A stretch of 64,000 bases of DNA from NCBI GenBank assembly GCA_002711995.1, contig PASN01000014.1, positions 310,001-374,000 on the forward strand. Direction: 5' to 3'. The stretch comes from Halobacteriovoraceae bacterium. GTDB taxonomy: Bacteria; Bdellovibrionota; Bacteriovoracia; Bacteriovoracales; Bacteriovoracaceae. Under the pieces are notes generated by a model that saw only the letters and a list, made by a program, of their open reading frames with translations, was not told where the DNA came from and made no database searches. A program made the position numbers and the translations under genes. Shown here in pieces: positions 17,288 through 25,979 of the stretch. Every line of letters begins with the position of its first letter. Position 1 is the first letter of the stretch.

Positions 17288-18181
17288 TTAATCTTTAATG
17301 TGAGTGACTTTCTGAATACTTTCTTCGATACCTTTTATTGAGTTTTCAAATCTCAGCAATAATGAAGGGCCCATTTTGTCATTGGAGGCCTTGGGATTGG
17401 AGTAAACCTCCTTTATGATTTTCAACTCTTCAGATGTGCTTTCAAGCTTTGAGTAGAGCAAGTCGAGTGTGTTGTTTTTCTCCTTAATCTGCTGATGCAA
17501 GCTATGATTAATTTCCAATATTGAGGATGTTTTCTCTTCTGCCATTCTTTCAAGCTCTTCTTTGTCTTCGATCGACTTCTTTTCAATGGCTACTATCGGC
17601 ATAAGAATGCCTGTTATGTCATACAAAGCGTATGCAATAACCCAGCCCCACAGCTGAGCCCCAGGCTCCATTCTAAAGAGTGCAAAATTTATTGCGTGCA
17701 CTGCCTTAAAGAATAGGAGAGTTCCTAAAAGCTTTTGGAGTTTAGTTGCATTTGTCGACTTGTATAGAGATAGATACGCAAACTTAAAGTATGGGTAACC
17801 GATAGCGATGCTTAGTGGCAATGCAGTCCAAGTAAAGCTTGCTTCAAGATTGTAGAGAGCAAAGGTGGCAGCTAAAGCAGTAAGCATAGATATCGCAAAT
17901 TGTTTCCAATTGAAACTTTCTCCAATTGAGCTAAAAGCTAGATGAGACAATAAGGCCACAGGTATGGCAGTAATTGAATAAGCTAGTGCAATGTTAAATG
18001 CCCCCTTTTGAAATTGGGCCTGAATAAAGAATACTATTGCCACAGCAAGCCAGTAGAAGACGAGGACCTTGTTCATTCGACGCTTTTGAATATAGAACAG
18101 CGCTAGATTCGCAAAAAAGTTAATTATAACTAGAATGAACAAACACAAGAATAGTGTTTTTATTATCGGAGCTTCGGGCAT
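17288..18181 (-). CDS. Multi-pass membrane protein with C-terminal coiled coil
   Basis: The 297-residue protein has about seven predicted hydrophobic helices in residues 8-205, then a charged coiled coil of ~85 residues (SIEDKEELERMAEEKTSSIL onward). The shape resembles the sensing half of a membrane histidine kinase. However, the chain stops before any HisKA or ATPase domain, and no kinase remnant follows in the neighbouring DNA. It could be a standalone sensor that pairs with a partner through the coiled coil. I recognise no family. Confidence 0.65.
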   Translation of the reverse strand: MPEAPIIKTLFLCLFILVIINFFANLALFYIQKRRMNKVLVFYWLAVAIVFFIQAQFQKGAFNIALAYSITAIPVALLSHLAFSSIGESFNWKQFAISMLTALAATFALYNLEASFTWTALPLSIAIGYPYFKFAYLSLYKSTNATKLQKLLGTLLFFKAVHAINFALFRMEPGAQLWGWVIAYALYDITGILMPIVAIEKKSIEDKEELERMAEEKTSSILEINHSLHQQIKEKNNTLDLLYSKLESTSEELKIIKEVYSNPKASNDKMGPSLLLRFENSIKGIEESIQKVTHIKD

Positions 18182-18624
18182 GCTTGCAATCCTTTAGTTT
18201 TTGAAAAATGATAAAGAAGTTACCACATTAAATTAACTAAAATTTTTCTAAGGCTAGATGAATCAAGACTACAGAGGTGTTTACTCCAAAGGCTTATTAA
18301 GATTAACTTTATACTTTGGGTAGCTTTAAGAAAAAGAATTGGATATTTCAAAGCTTTTTAACAGATTGGAACGGCCTAGGATCTCATTTGTACTGGGGAA
18401 GTTTGCAGCTGAGTTAAACCTTTTTCTTTTCCAAGAATATGAGCAACAGGCGAACAAGATATTTAGTTCTTATGTGGCCGAATGAAAGTGATTAGTAAAA
18501 ACTAATCTTTTAAAGTGCTGTAATTGTTCAAATTTCAACGTTTATTCACCTAGAGAAGATATTTTACCAATAATGAACCCATAAAGTATCAGTATAGATT
18601 GCTCTAGTTTGTTATGGGGGATTG
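18182..18624. other. 443-base stretch without a confident gene
   Basis: This is the longest non-coding gap in the window. It lies between two divergently oriented genes, so it must hold promoters for both, but no strong -35/-10 pair stands out. One 48-codon open frame starts at a TTG (18339) and ends at 18485. Its product is amphipathic (FVLGKFAAELNLFLFQEYEQ) but lacks a convincing ribosome binding site. It could be a small gene, a gene remnant or chance. Confidence 0.5.
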
Positions 18625-19365
18625 ATGGTTAAAAGTCTTTTAATGTTGATCATTTTTTTCTCGTGGATTGCTCCTTCCAGTGAATACAAGAACGAGGTGA
18701 CGATTGGGGTAGGTTTTTTAAGACCGAAAGGAACGAAGCTCGGTCCCCTCAAACACTTCGAACTTGAGCTCACCAAAGAGATATTCAAAGAGATGGGCAT
18801 CAGGCCAAGGTTTTTGCACTTCGAATTAAAAGATGTTGCAAAGAAGTTTTTCAATCATGAAATAGAAGCAGCACTAACGCTTAAAGTAGGACTTGGGGGC
18901 GGAATATATTATAGCGATGACTATATTGTGTATCAAAATGTGGCTATATCTTTGGAGGATTCTCCCGTTAAGGTGAATCAAATTAGTGATTTGGAAAACT
19001 ATTCAATACTGGCATTTCAAAATGCCAGTAAATACTTGGGAAGGGAGTATAAAGCGCTTGCGGAAGAACATAAGAACTATTTAGAAATCTTGGATCAAAG
19101 CGTTCAAGTTAAGAAGTTTTTAAATAAAGACTATCAAGTCTTTATTGGAGATATTGATATCTTCAATTTTTATAAAAAAGAATTGGAGAGGGAAAAACCA
19201 AAGGCGTCTTTTAAAACCTTTAAGATCTTTACTCCTTCAAATTATAAAATGGGATTTAGAAGCAAAAAGTTAAGGGACCTTTACAACAAGAAGTTGGAAA
19301 GCATAAAGGCCAGCAGAAGATATTTGGAACTAAAACAAAGATCTATAAAACTGACCAGCAACTAG
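18625..19365 (+). CDS. Family 3 periplasmic solute-binding protein (paralogue A)
   Basis: This is a 246-residue protein with an N-terminal hydrophobic signal (MVKSLLMLIIFFSWIAPSSE) and a type II periplasmic-binding fold like the bacterial extracellular solute-binding family 3 (amino acid type). It is a clear paralogue of the protein at 21196. Both share the pattern LTL..GxGGG..(Y/H)(Y/F)SDxYVxYQNVAI, then KDxQVFxGDxxIFxxY and an F(K)xFxPxxYKxGF stretch. The ATG at 18625 follows TGGGGGA; a TTG one codon earlier is less likely. No ABC permease or ATPase gene is nearby, so it may feed another transporter or act as a sensor. Confidence 0.75.
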   Translation: MVKSLLMLIIFFSWIAPSSEYKNEVTIGVGFLRPKGTKLGPLKHFELELTKEIFKEMGIRPRFLHFELKDVAKKFFNHEIEAALTLKVGLGGGIYYSDDYIVYQNVAISLEDSPVKVNQISDLENYSILAFQNASKYLGREYKALAEEHKNYLEILDQSVQVKKFLNKDYQVFIGDIDIFNFYKKELEREKPKASFKTFKIFTPSNYKMGFRSKKLRDLYNKKLESIKASRRYLELKQRSIKLTSN

Positions 19366-19369
19366 CTTC

Positions 19370-20317
19370 TTAGCGAACGCAGATGTATTTGAAATCCTTT
19401 CTGCCAACACTTGAAGCGCTTCTTACCTTCATATGCTTGAATCCTGGTATGAATACTTTAAAGCCATCCATTGCCCAATAGTGACCTTCTCCACCCAAAG
19501 ACACACCGCCGGAGTAGGTGCCATAAGAGTCTAAGAGCGTATACTCCATTTTTGTTGGGAGTCTGGCCCCAATTTCTTCACATGCATATTGCGCATCATA
19601 GGGATTGTTAACCACACCGATATCACCAGTCAGGTCTCCTAGAAGGGTCAGTTTTCTTTTGTGTGTTTCAAGAACGCTTGGAAAAGTTGTTCTTTGAAAG
19701 TCATCAAAAATTTGTGTTGCTATGGTGGACATTACTGTGTTGGCCCTGCCTTGAGCGATATAGTCCTTTGTGTAACCGTCAGAGTTAATTACTGTAAGTG
19801 TGACAAGCACGTGGCCATTACACTCAGGGGACATGCTATATGTTCCATAAGCGAACAGGTCTACATCTTTTGCTTTCTTTTTTGGATATGTGTCTACTTG
19901 TTTTCCTTCAATTGCCGCCTGCACCACTTGGTCAAGATCTTCGACATATTTAAAGTTTAGTCTTTTAACACGGGGTCTTATCTTTCTATAGAACTGGTCT
20001 AAATATGCCTTAAAAGAATTTTCCAATGTAATACCAAGACCCTTCTTAGCATACCTAAGATTCTCACCATAAAGCATATTAATATTCAAAAGTGTGTCGA
20101 AAGGATTGAGATCCCCAGCTAAGAGCAGACGCTCCGCATGCTCGACCATCTCTGCAACATATTCCGATCTGGTTTGAGAGTAGGCCGATTCGAATTCGCA
20201 TAAGTTTGCTCCTTCAATATTAAAGGGGATTCGCGGCCAAAAGTCATATTTGTCTTTTTTGGTTTCCCCAAAGGCAATGGAAGATATTAGAAATAGAAAT
20301 GATAATAAAATTTTCAT
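19370..20317 (-). CDS. Secreted protein with possible Lcl/SUMF1-like C-terminus
   Basis: The 315-residue protein starts with a signal peptide (MKILLSFLFLISSIAFG). The middle is mainly helical with no family I recognise. The last ~85 residues contain CEEIGARLPTKMEYTLLDSY, then GHYWAMDG and finally YICVR. This pattern is typical of Lcl/DUF1566 or formylglycine-generating-enzyme-like C-type-lectin folds (RLPT...W...CVR). It lacks the SUMF1 active-site residues, so I make no catalytic claim. It converges with the solute-binding gene after four bases. Confidence 0.6.
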   Translation of the reverse strand: MKILLSFLFLISSIAFGETKKDKYDFWPRIPFNIEGANLCEFESAYSQTRSEYVAEMVEHAERLLLAGDLNPFDTLLNINMLYGENLRYAKKGLGITLENSFKAYLDQFYRKIRPRVKRLNFKYVEDLDQVVQAAIEGKQVDTYPKKKAKDVDLFAYGTYSMSPECNGHVLVTLTVINSDGYTKDYIAQGRANTVMSTIATQIFDDFQRTTFPSVLETHKRKLTLLGDLTGDIGVVNNPYDAQYACEEIGARLPTKMEYTLLDSYGTYSGGVSLGGEGHYWAMDGFKVFIPGFKHMKVRSASSVGRKDFKYICVR

Positions 20318-20528
20318 GGATTAATAGAATCACTTCTTGGAATGGGACGCAATTGTTGAGCTGAAACCATGTAGGATTTATAGGTGGTGTTTAAAATTTA
20401 TTCATCTAAAATTCAATCACTTACGGCAGCTAAGCAATCTTAACACAAACCTAACTTAAAGAGTCATCCATAATATTCTAAAAGGTGTTCAACAAAACAA
20501 CTGGTTAATACAACACAAGGAGATAAAT

Positions 20529-20969
20529 ATGAAAACATTTTTCGGATCTATGCTACTAACACTTACTTTTGCATTTGCCGGCTCAGGCAATGGCTATATA
20601 GAAGGTATTAAGAAAATGACCCTTCAAGAGCTTAGTCAGGAAGAGGGAATCGAGCTTGATGGCGACAGGCTATGGTTTGGTCTTACTCAGGTTTCAGTAG
20701 TTGATGTTTGCATGGCCGATGAGGAGACGTTCAGAACTATTGAGAAAAGAACTATTGAGGTTTTGGATGAAGACTACTTTGAGGTGGTTGGCTATGACTA
20801 CCTTTACAAGTCAATCTATGGAACAAAAACATTTGTTGACGGCGATGGCACAATTGACGTGGATGTTGTTTACCCAACAACTTTTGAAATACAAGTTTTG
20901 ACTGAAGACTATGAGTTTGGAAACGAGTTTCTTTTTGAAAGAAGCTACACTGTTCCGGCCTGCGAATAA
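20529..20969 (+). CDS. Small acidic secreted protein
   Basis: This is a 146-residue protein with a signal peptide (MKTFFGSMLLTLTFAFAG) and a mature part rich in Asp, Glu, Val and aromatic residues, with two Cys (VDVCMADE and the C-terminal PACE) that could form a disulfide. It is predicted to be periplasmic or secreted and is probably a small beta-sandwich. No family was recognised. AAGGAGATAAAT precedes the ATG, and a strong terminator follows, so it is a monocistronic unit. Confidence 0.7.
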   Translation: MKTFFGSMLLTLTFAFAGSGNGYIEGIKKMTLQELSQEEGIELDGDRLWFGLTQVSVVDVCMADEETFRTIEKRTIEVLDEDYFEVVGYDYLYKSIYGTKTFVDGDGTIDVDVVYPTTFEIQVLTEDYEFGNEFLFERSYTVPACE

Positions 20970-20992
20970 TTCGATAAAATCCAAAAACATAC

Positions 20993-21017
20993 GGCCAGCG
21001 CAATGCTGGCCTTTTTT
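20993..21017 (+). terminator. Intrinsic terminator
   Basis: GGCCAGC and GCTGGCC form a perfect seven-pair GC-rich stem with a five-base loop, followed at once by six T. It ends the transcript of the small acidic secreted protein. Confidence 0.88.
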
Positions 21018-21195
21018 CTGTAATACTTAATCCTAGAGAATTTATTTAGCCCTTATTTCCAGGAAGGCCATTAAAACTTTTTTTATACTTTGATGAAAAA
21101 TAATTAATGTGAAGGAATCTTAATCCGAAAGATAGCTGTTCCATTAAGAAATTCTTATTGGTTTTTATCAACTATCTTTAAAGGAGAGAGAGAAA

Positions 21196-21915
21196 ATGAA
21201 ATGTTTAGCAATGGCCTTTTGCCTTCTATTAAGTGCGCAAGGATTGGCAAAAGAGATAAAGGTTGCTGTTGGCCTGTCCCTTACGCCTTATGTAATCAAA
21301 TCTAAAGGCACTGGTATTGAGCTTGATATTGTGACCAAAGCATTGAGCTCCCAAGGACACACGCCAAAGTTCATTTATGTGCCATTTGATCAAATTGCAG
21401 AGGCCGTAAAAAGCGGCAAGGCCGACGCCGGTCTTACCCTACAAGAAGCAGTGGGTGGTGGCCTTCACTTTAGTGACAACTATGTTGAGTATCAAAATGT
21501 TGCGATCGCTCTTAAAGAGTCAGCTACTAATGTTTCAAGTATTCCAGATCTAAGTAAGTACACAATAGGTTCATTTAAAAATGCTAAGCTCTATCTTGGT
21601 CCGGAGTTTAAGTCAGCTGCTGATTCTGCAAAAAAATATGACGAATTTGCAATGCAGGTTAAGCAAGTAAGAGGTTTGTTTACAAAAGACTTCCAAGTGT
21701 TTGTAGGGGACCAAAATATTTTCAAATATTACAGAAAAAATGCCGGAAGATCTGTTAACTCAAAACAGGCCATTGATGTTTTTAAAGTTTTTTCTCCTAC
21801 GCCTTATAAAATTGGATTTAAAGACAAGGGTGTAAGAGACGCCTTTAATAAAGGTCTTAAATCTCTCAAAGCGTCTGGCGAATATAGAAAAGTCGTAAAC
21901 AAATACACTAAATAA
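21196..21915 (+). CDS. Family 3 periplasmic solute-binding protein (paralogue B)
   Basis: This is a 239-residue protein with a signal peptide (cleavage after GLAK/AKE) and a family 3 solute-binding fold. FDQIAEAVKSGKADAGLTLQ is the typical first-lobe motif, and HFSDNYVEYQNVAIALKES the hinge-side strand. It is a paralogue of 18625-19365. AAAGGAGAGAGAG precedes the start. A Tsx-like outer-membrane channel follows after nine bases, which suggests that the pair handle one substrate across the outer membrane. A nucleoside-like or amino-acid-like ligand is possible but not established. Confidence 0.82.
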   Translation: MKCLAMAFCLLLSAQGLAKEIKVAVGLSLTPYVIKSKGTGIELDIVTKALSSQGHTPKFIYVPFDQIAEAVKSGKADAGLTLQEAVGGGLHFSDNYVEYQNVAIALKESATNVSSIPDLSKYTIGSFKNAKLYLGPEFKSAADSAKKYDEFAMQVKQVRGLFTKDFQVFVGDQNIFKYYRKNAGRSVNSKQAIDVFKVFSPTPYKIGFKDKGVRDAFNKGLKSLKASGEYRKVVNKYTK

Positions 21916-21924
21916 GGAAAGAAA

Positions 21925-22680
21925 ATGAAAAAATCGATCATATCTATTGCACTGCTGACGCTGTCGACAACAACTATGGCCGCAGACTGGCAGGGATCAT
22001 CTTTAAGTTTGTTGTCAGGTGACGACTTCGCTGTTGGCTCCGATACAAGCAGAACTGAAATTACTTATGAGAACGCCCTTGGTTTTGGTTTTGGCGATTC
22101 ATTTTTCTTTTTGGATGTGACCAACCCATACAAGAAGGCCAACTCAAATTATACAACCGAAATGTATGGAGAGTGGCATCCAAGATTTAGCATTGGAAAG
22201 CAGTTTGGTCTTATAAAGGGAGACGGACTTATTAAAGATGTGCTTTTTGCCAACACTTTTGAGTTTGGCAACAATGCCTTTGCTCAACATAGAGCAAATC
22301 TACATGGTATAGGAATTGACTTTAACCTTCCGTATTTTTCATTTTTTCAATGGAATATATATGTAAGAGACAATCTTGATAGACAGGGCACGTCACTGCA
22401 GTCTACTTTTGCCTACCTACTTCCGTTTAAAGTGGGAGGTCTAGACTTCGTATGGAATGCTTATGTTGATATTGTTCACAATGACGAGGGCGAAGAAGGC
22501 ACTGAGACAATTGCTCACAGACATACTGGACAACAGCTAAAGTTGGATGTTGGCGCTCTATGGGCCAAGCCAGGAAAGCTCTACGCCGGCTTTGAGTATC
22601 AAGTATGGGACAACAAATTTGGAATTAGAGATGGTGATTCAGAGAAAAACCTAAAATACATGATGCAGTGGCAATTTTAA
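21925..22680 (+). CDS. Tsx-like nucleoside-specific outer-membrane channel
   Basis: The 251-residue protein has a signal peptide (AMAA cleavage) and the short alternating strands of a 12-stranded Tsx/OmpK-type barrel. ADWQGSSLSLLSGDDFA at the mature N-terminus is the Tsx-type opening, and YVRDNLDRQGTSLQ and GFEYQVWDNKFGI are typical strands. It ends MMQWQF with the C-terminal Phe expected for outer-membrane insertion. Family members carry nucleosides or related small molecules. It shares an operon with the solute-binding paralogue B. Confidence 0.82.
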   Translation: MKKSIISIALLTLSTTTMAADWQGSSLSLLSGDDFAVGSDTSRTEITYENALGFGFGDSFFFLDVTNPYKKANSNYTTEMYGEWHPRFSIGKQFGLIKGDGLIKDVLFANTFEFGNNAFAQHRANLHGIGIDFNLPYFSFFQWNIYVRDNLDRQGTSLQSTFAYLLPFKVGGLDFVWNAYVDIVHNDEGEEGTETIAHRHTGQQLKLDVGALWAKPGKLYAGFEYQVWDNKFGIRDGDSEKNLKYMMQWQF

Positions 22681-22688
22681 TCCAAGTG

Positions 22689-23780
22689 TTATTTTTGGGC
22701 GAGGGCCGCAACCCTCGTCTTTTTCCACTCCAAAAGGCTCCACCAAGTGTTGCTGTTTACCAGCAATTTTTGACCAGGGACTTCAATATTTAGATAGATC
22801 CATTTTGCGAAATAAATTGATACACCCAAATAAATCACAGAGGTGAGAGCAGGGCCTGGCACATAATTTGGAAACGTCTTAAAGAGCAAGTTTATACCTA
22901 TAAGCACCAAGGAGTGTGCCAAGTAAAGACTGTAAGAAATTTCACCTAGTAAACCAAGGTATGGAATCGCTTTGGCCGTTTTAAATGAAGCTGCTCCATA
23001 GATAATCATCATAAAATAAATAAGATACATCCAGTCAAAAAAGGCGTTGTTTACCAATAAAGAGTGGCCAATTGTGAAAACGAGACCAATTATAAAGAAT
23101 TCCACTCTCTTTTTGTTATTTATAAAGAAATTGAACAGTAACATTCCAAGACAGAATTCACTTATGACCCTTAGTGAAACCCATGAAAAGGCAAGCATGT
23201 ATTGTTCGTAGTTGTTTACTATGGCCGCAAGGGTGATATTTATGCCAAAGATGGCAAGTGCTATGGACGGATGGTTTTTAAGCCTTGTTAGAGCGTAAAG
23301 AAGGAATGGAAAACTGAAATACGCCAAGAGCTCAGAACTAACCGACCACGATGGGGCATTCCACCCAACGGGAGTGCCGAAACCTACACCATTTAATAGA
23401 AACATTTGAGAGATAAATTTTCCAGCTGTATAGTTTGTCGTATCCATCTTCCCCAGACCGGCCCCCACCATTACTACCACTAAGTAAATTGAGAGTATAA
23501 AAATATGGGCCGGAAACAGTCTCGCTATTCTTTTTTTGATAAAGCTTTTGAAAGTGTCGAATTTAAATTCTTTAAGCTTCTGTCCATATGTAAATGAAAT
23601 GATAAACCCGCTTAGTATGAAAAATAAATCCACTCCAAGCCATCCCTTGCTAATGAACTTGGGCAGTAGGCCGTTTTGCTCTATTGGAAAGTGCGCTAAA
23701 CCGGTGTATGCGTGGCACATTGCGACCCATAAAGCGGCAAGACCGCGAATTACTGTTAATCCATGTAGGTAGCTTGGCAT
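22689..23780 (-). CDS. Acyltransferase 3 family membrane protein (OafA/YrhL-like)
   Basis: The 363-residue protein has about ten membrane helices. GLTVIRGLAALWVAMCHAYTGL carries the catalytic-type RGLAA...H of the acyltransferase-3 family. GWLGVDLFFILSGFIISFTYG and PSWSVSSELLAYFSFPFLL are the second and third conserved blocks. Such enzymes move acetyl or other acyl groups onto sugars of surface glycans. The exact substrate is unknown. It converges with the Tsx-like gene after eight bases. Confidence 0.88.
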   Translation of the reverse strand: MPSYLHGLTVIRGLAALWVAMCHAYTGLAHFPIEQNGLLPKFISKGWLGVDLFFILSGFIISFTYGQKLKEFKFDTFKSFIKKRIARLFPAHIFILSIYLVVVMVGAGLGKMDTTNYTAGKFISQMFLLNGVGFGTPVGWNAPSWSVSSELLAYFSFPFLLYALTRLKNHPSIALAIFGINITLAAIVNNYEQYMLAFSWVSLRVISEFCLGMLLFNFFINNKKRVEFFIIGLVFTIGHSLLVNNAFFDWMYLIYFMMIIYGAASFKTAKAIPYLGLLGEISYSLYLAHSLVLIGINLLFKTFPNYVPGPALTSVIYLGVSIYFAKWIYLNIEVPGQKLLVNSNTWWSLLEWKKTRVAALAQK

Positions 23781-23934
23781 AATATATAGTCCTTCTTTGC
23801 TTCGAAGGGATTATTGAGGGCCGGAAGCGAATACACAAATATATGGGCAATATCATCCATAGACGAAAACCTTGTCTAAACATTTTTTAATAGGCTGGCG
23901 ATAGAGGAGCTGTAGAAAACATAAGGGGTATTAA

Positions 23935-24201
23935 ATGAAAAAGTTTATTTTAAGCATCTCAATTATTGCGTCCATGGGTGTATTTGCAGAACATCCACAT
24001 AAAGAGGACAGCAGTCACTATGATCACAAAAAGCATGAACATCATGAGCACCACCATGAGCATCATAAGGACCATGACCACAAACATAAATCAGGTTGTG
24101 GACATAAAGAAGTCAAGCATGATGGGCACAAAGACTTCAAACATGATGGGCATAAACATCATCAGGTTGATGGACACACTCACGACTGTGAAGACGAATA
24201 A
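23935..24201 (+). CDS. Histidine-rich secreted metal-binding protein (predicted)
   Basis: This is an 88-residue protein. A signal peptide (MKKFILSISIIASMGVFA) is followed by a mature chain of about 70 residues, of which about 24 are His, with Asp, Glu, Lys and two Cys. The HxH, HHxHHH and HDGHKHH patterns suggest binding of zinc, nickel or copper in the periplasm. The tandem HDGHK units come from a duplicated 24-base segment. It could store or buffer metal, or feed a transporter not in this window. No partner gene is adjacent. Confidence 0.78.
   Translation: MKKFILSISIIASMGVFAEHPHKEDSSHYDHKKHEHHEHHHEHHKDHDHKHKSGCGHKEVKHDGHKDFKHDGHKHHQVDGHTHDCEDE
24115..24162 (+). repeat. Two tandem 24-base imperfect repeats
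   Basis: Two adjacent 24-base units, each containing CATGATGGGCA, encode the repeated KHDGHK stretches of the histidine-rich protein. Confidence 0.75.
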
Positions 24202-24219
24202 GCTCAAACTTTTTCCCAC

Positions 24220-24240
24220 GGCCTCCAAGTTTTGGAGGCC
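24220..24240. terminator. Strong hairpin without U-tract after the His-rich gene
   Basis: GGCCTCCAA and TTGGAGGCC form a perfect nine-pair stem with a three-base loop, 18 bases after the stop codon. No T-run follows on either strand, so it may be a 3'-end stability hairpin or a rho-assisted terminator. Confidence 0.35.
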
Positions 24241-24430
24241 AATCTAATAAAATCTTTCCTCTAATTATTGCCCTTATATCCTGGCCTGATTTTTAGTAGC
24301 TATATCTTGCGCGCTGAAACGCGCCAACATTTAACACTAAATTCCTTAGTTTATTTCAATGCTACTTCATCCAAATAAACGCTTTTACTCATTAACCAAT
24401 TAAATTCATCATTGCTTTATCAGTTAACAA

Positions 24431-24448
24431 TCACAAAAGGTTTTGTGA
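24431..24448. promoter_or_regulatory. Perfect inverted repeat upstream of the poly-Gln gene
   Basis: TCACAAAA-GG-TTTTGTGA is an 8+8 dyad with a two-base centre. It ends six bases before the AGGAGGT ribosome binding site at 24454. It could be an operator or a 5' leader hairpin that affects translation. Confidence 0.45.
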
Positions 24449-24466
24449 ATTTTAGGAGGTAATTTT

Positions 24467-25015
24467 ATGAAGAAGTTAATTATGACTGTAACACTTGGAC
24501 TACTGTCTGCTTCGGCGTTTGGTGGAGAGCTTACTTATGAGCAATTCAAGGAGTCTTGTAGAAACCCGGATGATTTCGGACATCAAAGACCACCTGAAGC
24601 TATTAAAGTAATCTGTGAAGACGCAAGAACTCGTTGGGTTCCTGTTGAGTCTGCTCCATTTGAACTAGACACTGTGGCTCAATTGACTGCTGAGCTATTC
24701 TCTGACAAGCACCACGTTGATCAAGAGCTTTTCCCACTTCCAGGTGGTGAGACAAATGGTGTATGTCCAAGACTTAGAGAAGATCTAACAAGCGCAGCTG
24801 TTGAAATCTCTCTTACTTGTGCAGAAGTACTAAATGACAAAAGAGATCTTGAAGACATCTGTCTAGAGGCCATCTCTTCTGCGGAAGCTGCAAACCCAGA
24901 CATTAGAGAGTCTATGCCAACTGGCAACATGTTTGAGCCTTGTGGAACTGTAGAGCAACAGCAACAGCAACAACAGCAACAACAACAGCAGCAACAACAA
25001 GAACAACAACAATGA
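24467..25015 (+). CDS. Secreted protein with C-terminal poly-glutamine tract
   Basis: This is a 182-residue protein with a signal peptide (MKKLIMTVTLGLLSASAFGG) and a ~140-residue body with six Cys, suggesting disulfides. The C-terminus is 15 consecutive Gln, then Glu and three Gln before TGA. AGGAGGT lies seven bases before the ATG. Function is unknown. In the +1 frame, the bases just after the stop read DEQQDDYQY then stop, a composition like that of the tail, so the present end may result from a frame slip. The tract is encoded by mixed CAA and CAG codons. Confidence 0.78.
   Translation: MKKLIMTVTLGLLSASAFGGELTYEQFKESCRNPDDFGHQRPPEAIKVICEDARTRWVPVESAPFELDTVAQLTAELFSDKHHVDQELFPLPGGETNGVCPRLREDLTSAAVEISLTCAEVLNDKRDLEDICLEAISSAEAANPDIRESMPTGNMFEPCGTVEQQQQQQQQQQQQQQQEQQQ
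24956..25012 (+). repeat. CAA/CAG microsatellite in the poly-Gln coding tail
   Basis: Nineteen trinucleotide units, all CAA or CAG apart from one GAA, lie at the end of the gene. Whole-unit changes would alter tail length without changing frame. Confidence 0.9.
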
Positions 25016-25091
25016 TGAGCAACAGGACGACTACCAGTACTAAGTTCTAGCTCTAAAAAAAAATTGGGGGAGGTCTTAGACCTCTCCCTTC

Positions 25092-25979
25092 TTACGTTGT
25101 TATTCCGCCAAAGATATGCATGACTTCACCCGTAACATATCCTGAGTCCGCTTGAGAGGCCAAATAGACGTAGGCCGGAGCTATTTCCTCTGGCTGTGCT
25201 GGCCTTCCCATAGGTGTTGATTCGCCAAAATGTTTCACCTCACCGGCCTGACGTTCTGAAGGATTGAGAGGAGTCCATACCGGACCTGGCGCCACGGCAT
25301 TGACCCTTATTCCTTTGTCCACAAGACTTTGGGCAAGAGATTTTGTGAAAGCGTGAACTGCTCCTTTTGTGGCAGAATAGTCTAAAAGACCTGGAGCTCC
25401 ATTTTCTCCAACGAGCGAGCCTGTGTTTATGATCGAAGAGCCTTTGCCCATATGCTTTAAAGCGGCCTTAATTAATAGAAAAGGCGCGTATATATTGGTT
25501 TTAAAAGTGTGATCCCACTGCTCAAGGTCAAGGTCCAGTGGATCTTTGACATGTACTTGGTAAGCGGCGTTGTTTACAAGAATGTCGATTTTTCCAAATT
25601 TATGGGCCACTAATTCCACGACCTTTTCCACCTTTGTAGGATCTGAAAAATCACACTCTATAGGAAAGCAGTCACAGCCAAATTCTTTTAGCTCAGACTT
25701 TGTGGTAGCAGCATCTTTCTTTTCCTGAGGAAGGTAGGTGAATGCTACTTTGGCACCTTCTCTTGCGTACAGGCAAGCTACTGACCTTCCAATACCCGAA
25801 TCCGCTCCAGTAATAAGAGCTATTTTGCCTTCAAGCTTGTTGGCAGGCCTATAAAAACGCCCCTTGTGCTCTGGACTTGGATCCAGTAGATACTCCTTTC
25901 CCGGCGGCCGTCCTACATCTTTGGCCGGAAAAGTCGGTTTTGGCATCGATTTTTCGTATTCTTCTCCTGATACAGTCAT
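25092..25979 (-). CDS. Short-chain dehydrogenase/reductase (general-stress type)
   Basis: This 295-residue SDR has the long N-terminal arm typical of the YdaD/YhxC-like general-stress group (MPKPTFPAKDVGRPPGKEYL). LITGADSGIGRSVA is the NAD(P) motif, NNAAYQV the NNAG-type motif, and GLLDYSATKGAVHAF gives the catalytic Tyr-x3-Lys. INTGSLVG holds the catalytic Ser region. The start at 25979 is firm because AGGAGGACTT lies directly before it; an in-frame upstream ATG at 26108 would add 43 residues foreign to the family. The substrate is unknown. Confidence 0.92.
   Translation of the reverse strand: MTVSGEEYEKSMPKPTFPAKDVGRPPGKEYLLDPSPEHKGRFYRPANKLEGKIALITGADSGIGRSVACLYAREGAKVAFTYLPQEKKDAATTKSELKEFGCDCFPIECDFSDPTKVEKVVELVAHKFGKIDILVNNAAYQVHVKDPLDLDLEQWDHTFKTNIYAPFLLIKAALKHMGKGSSIINTGSLVGENGAPGLLDYSATKGAVHAFTKSLAQSLVDKGIRVNAVAPGPVWTPLNPSERQAGEVKHFGESTPMGRPAQPEEIAPAYVYLASQADSGYVTGEVMHIFGGITT

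Noticed and set aside
17288-18181. Truncated histidine kinase
   Set aside because: No kinase remnant follows and the gene has a normal start and stop; a standalone membrane coiled-coil protein is the simpler reading.
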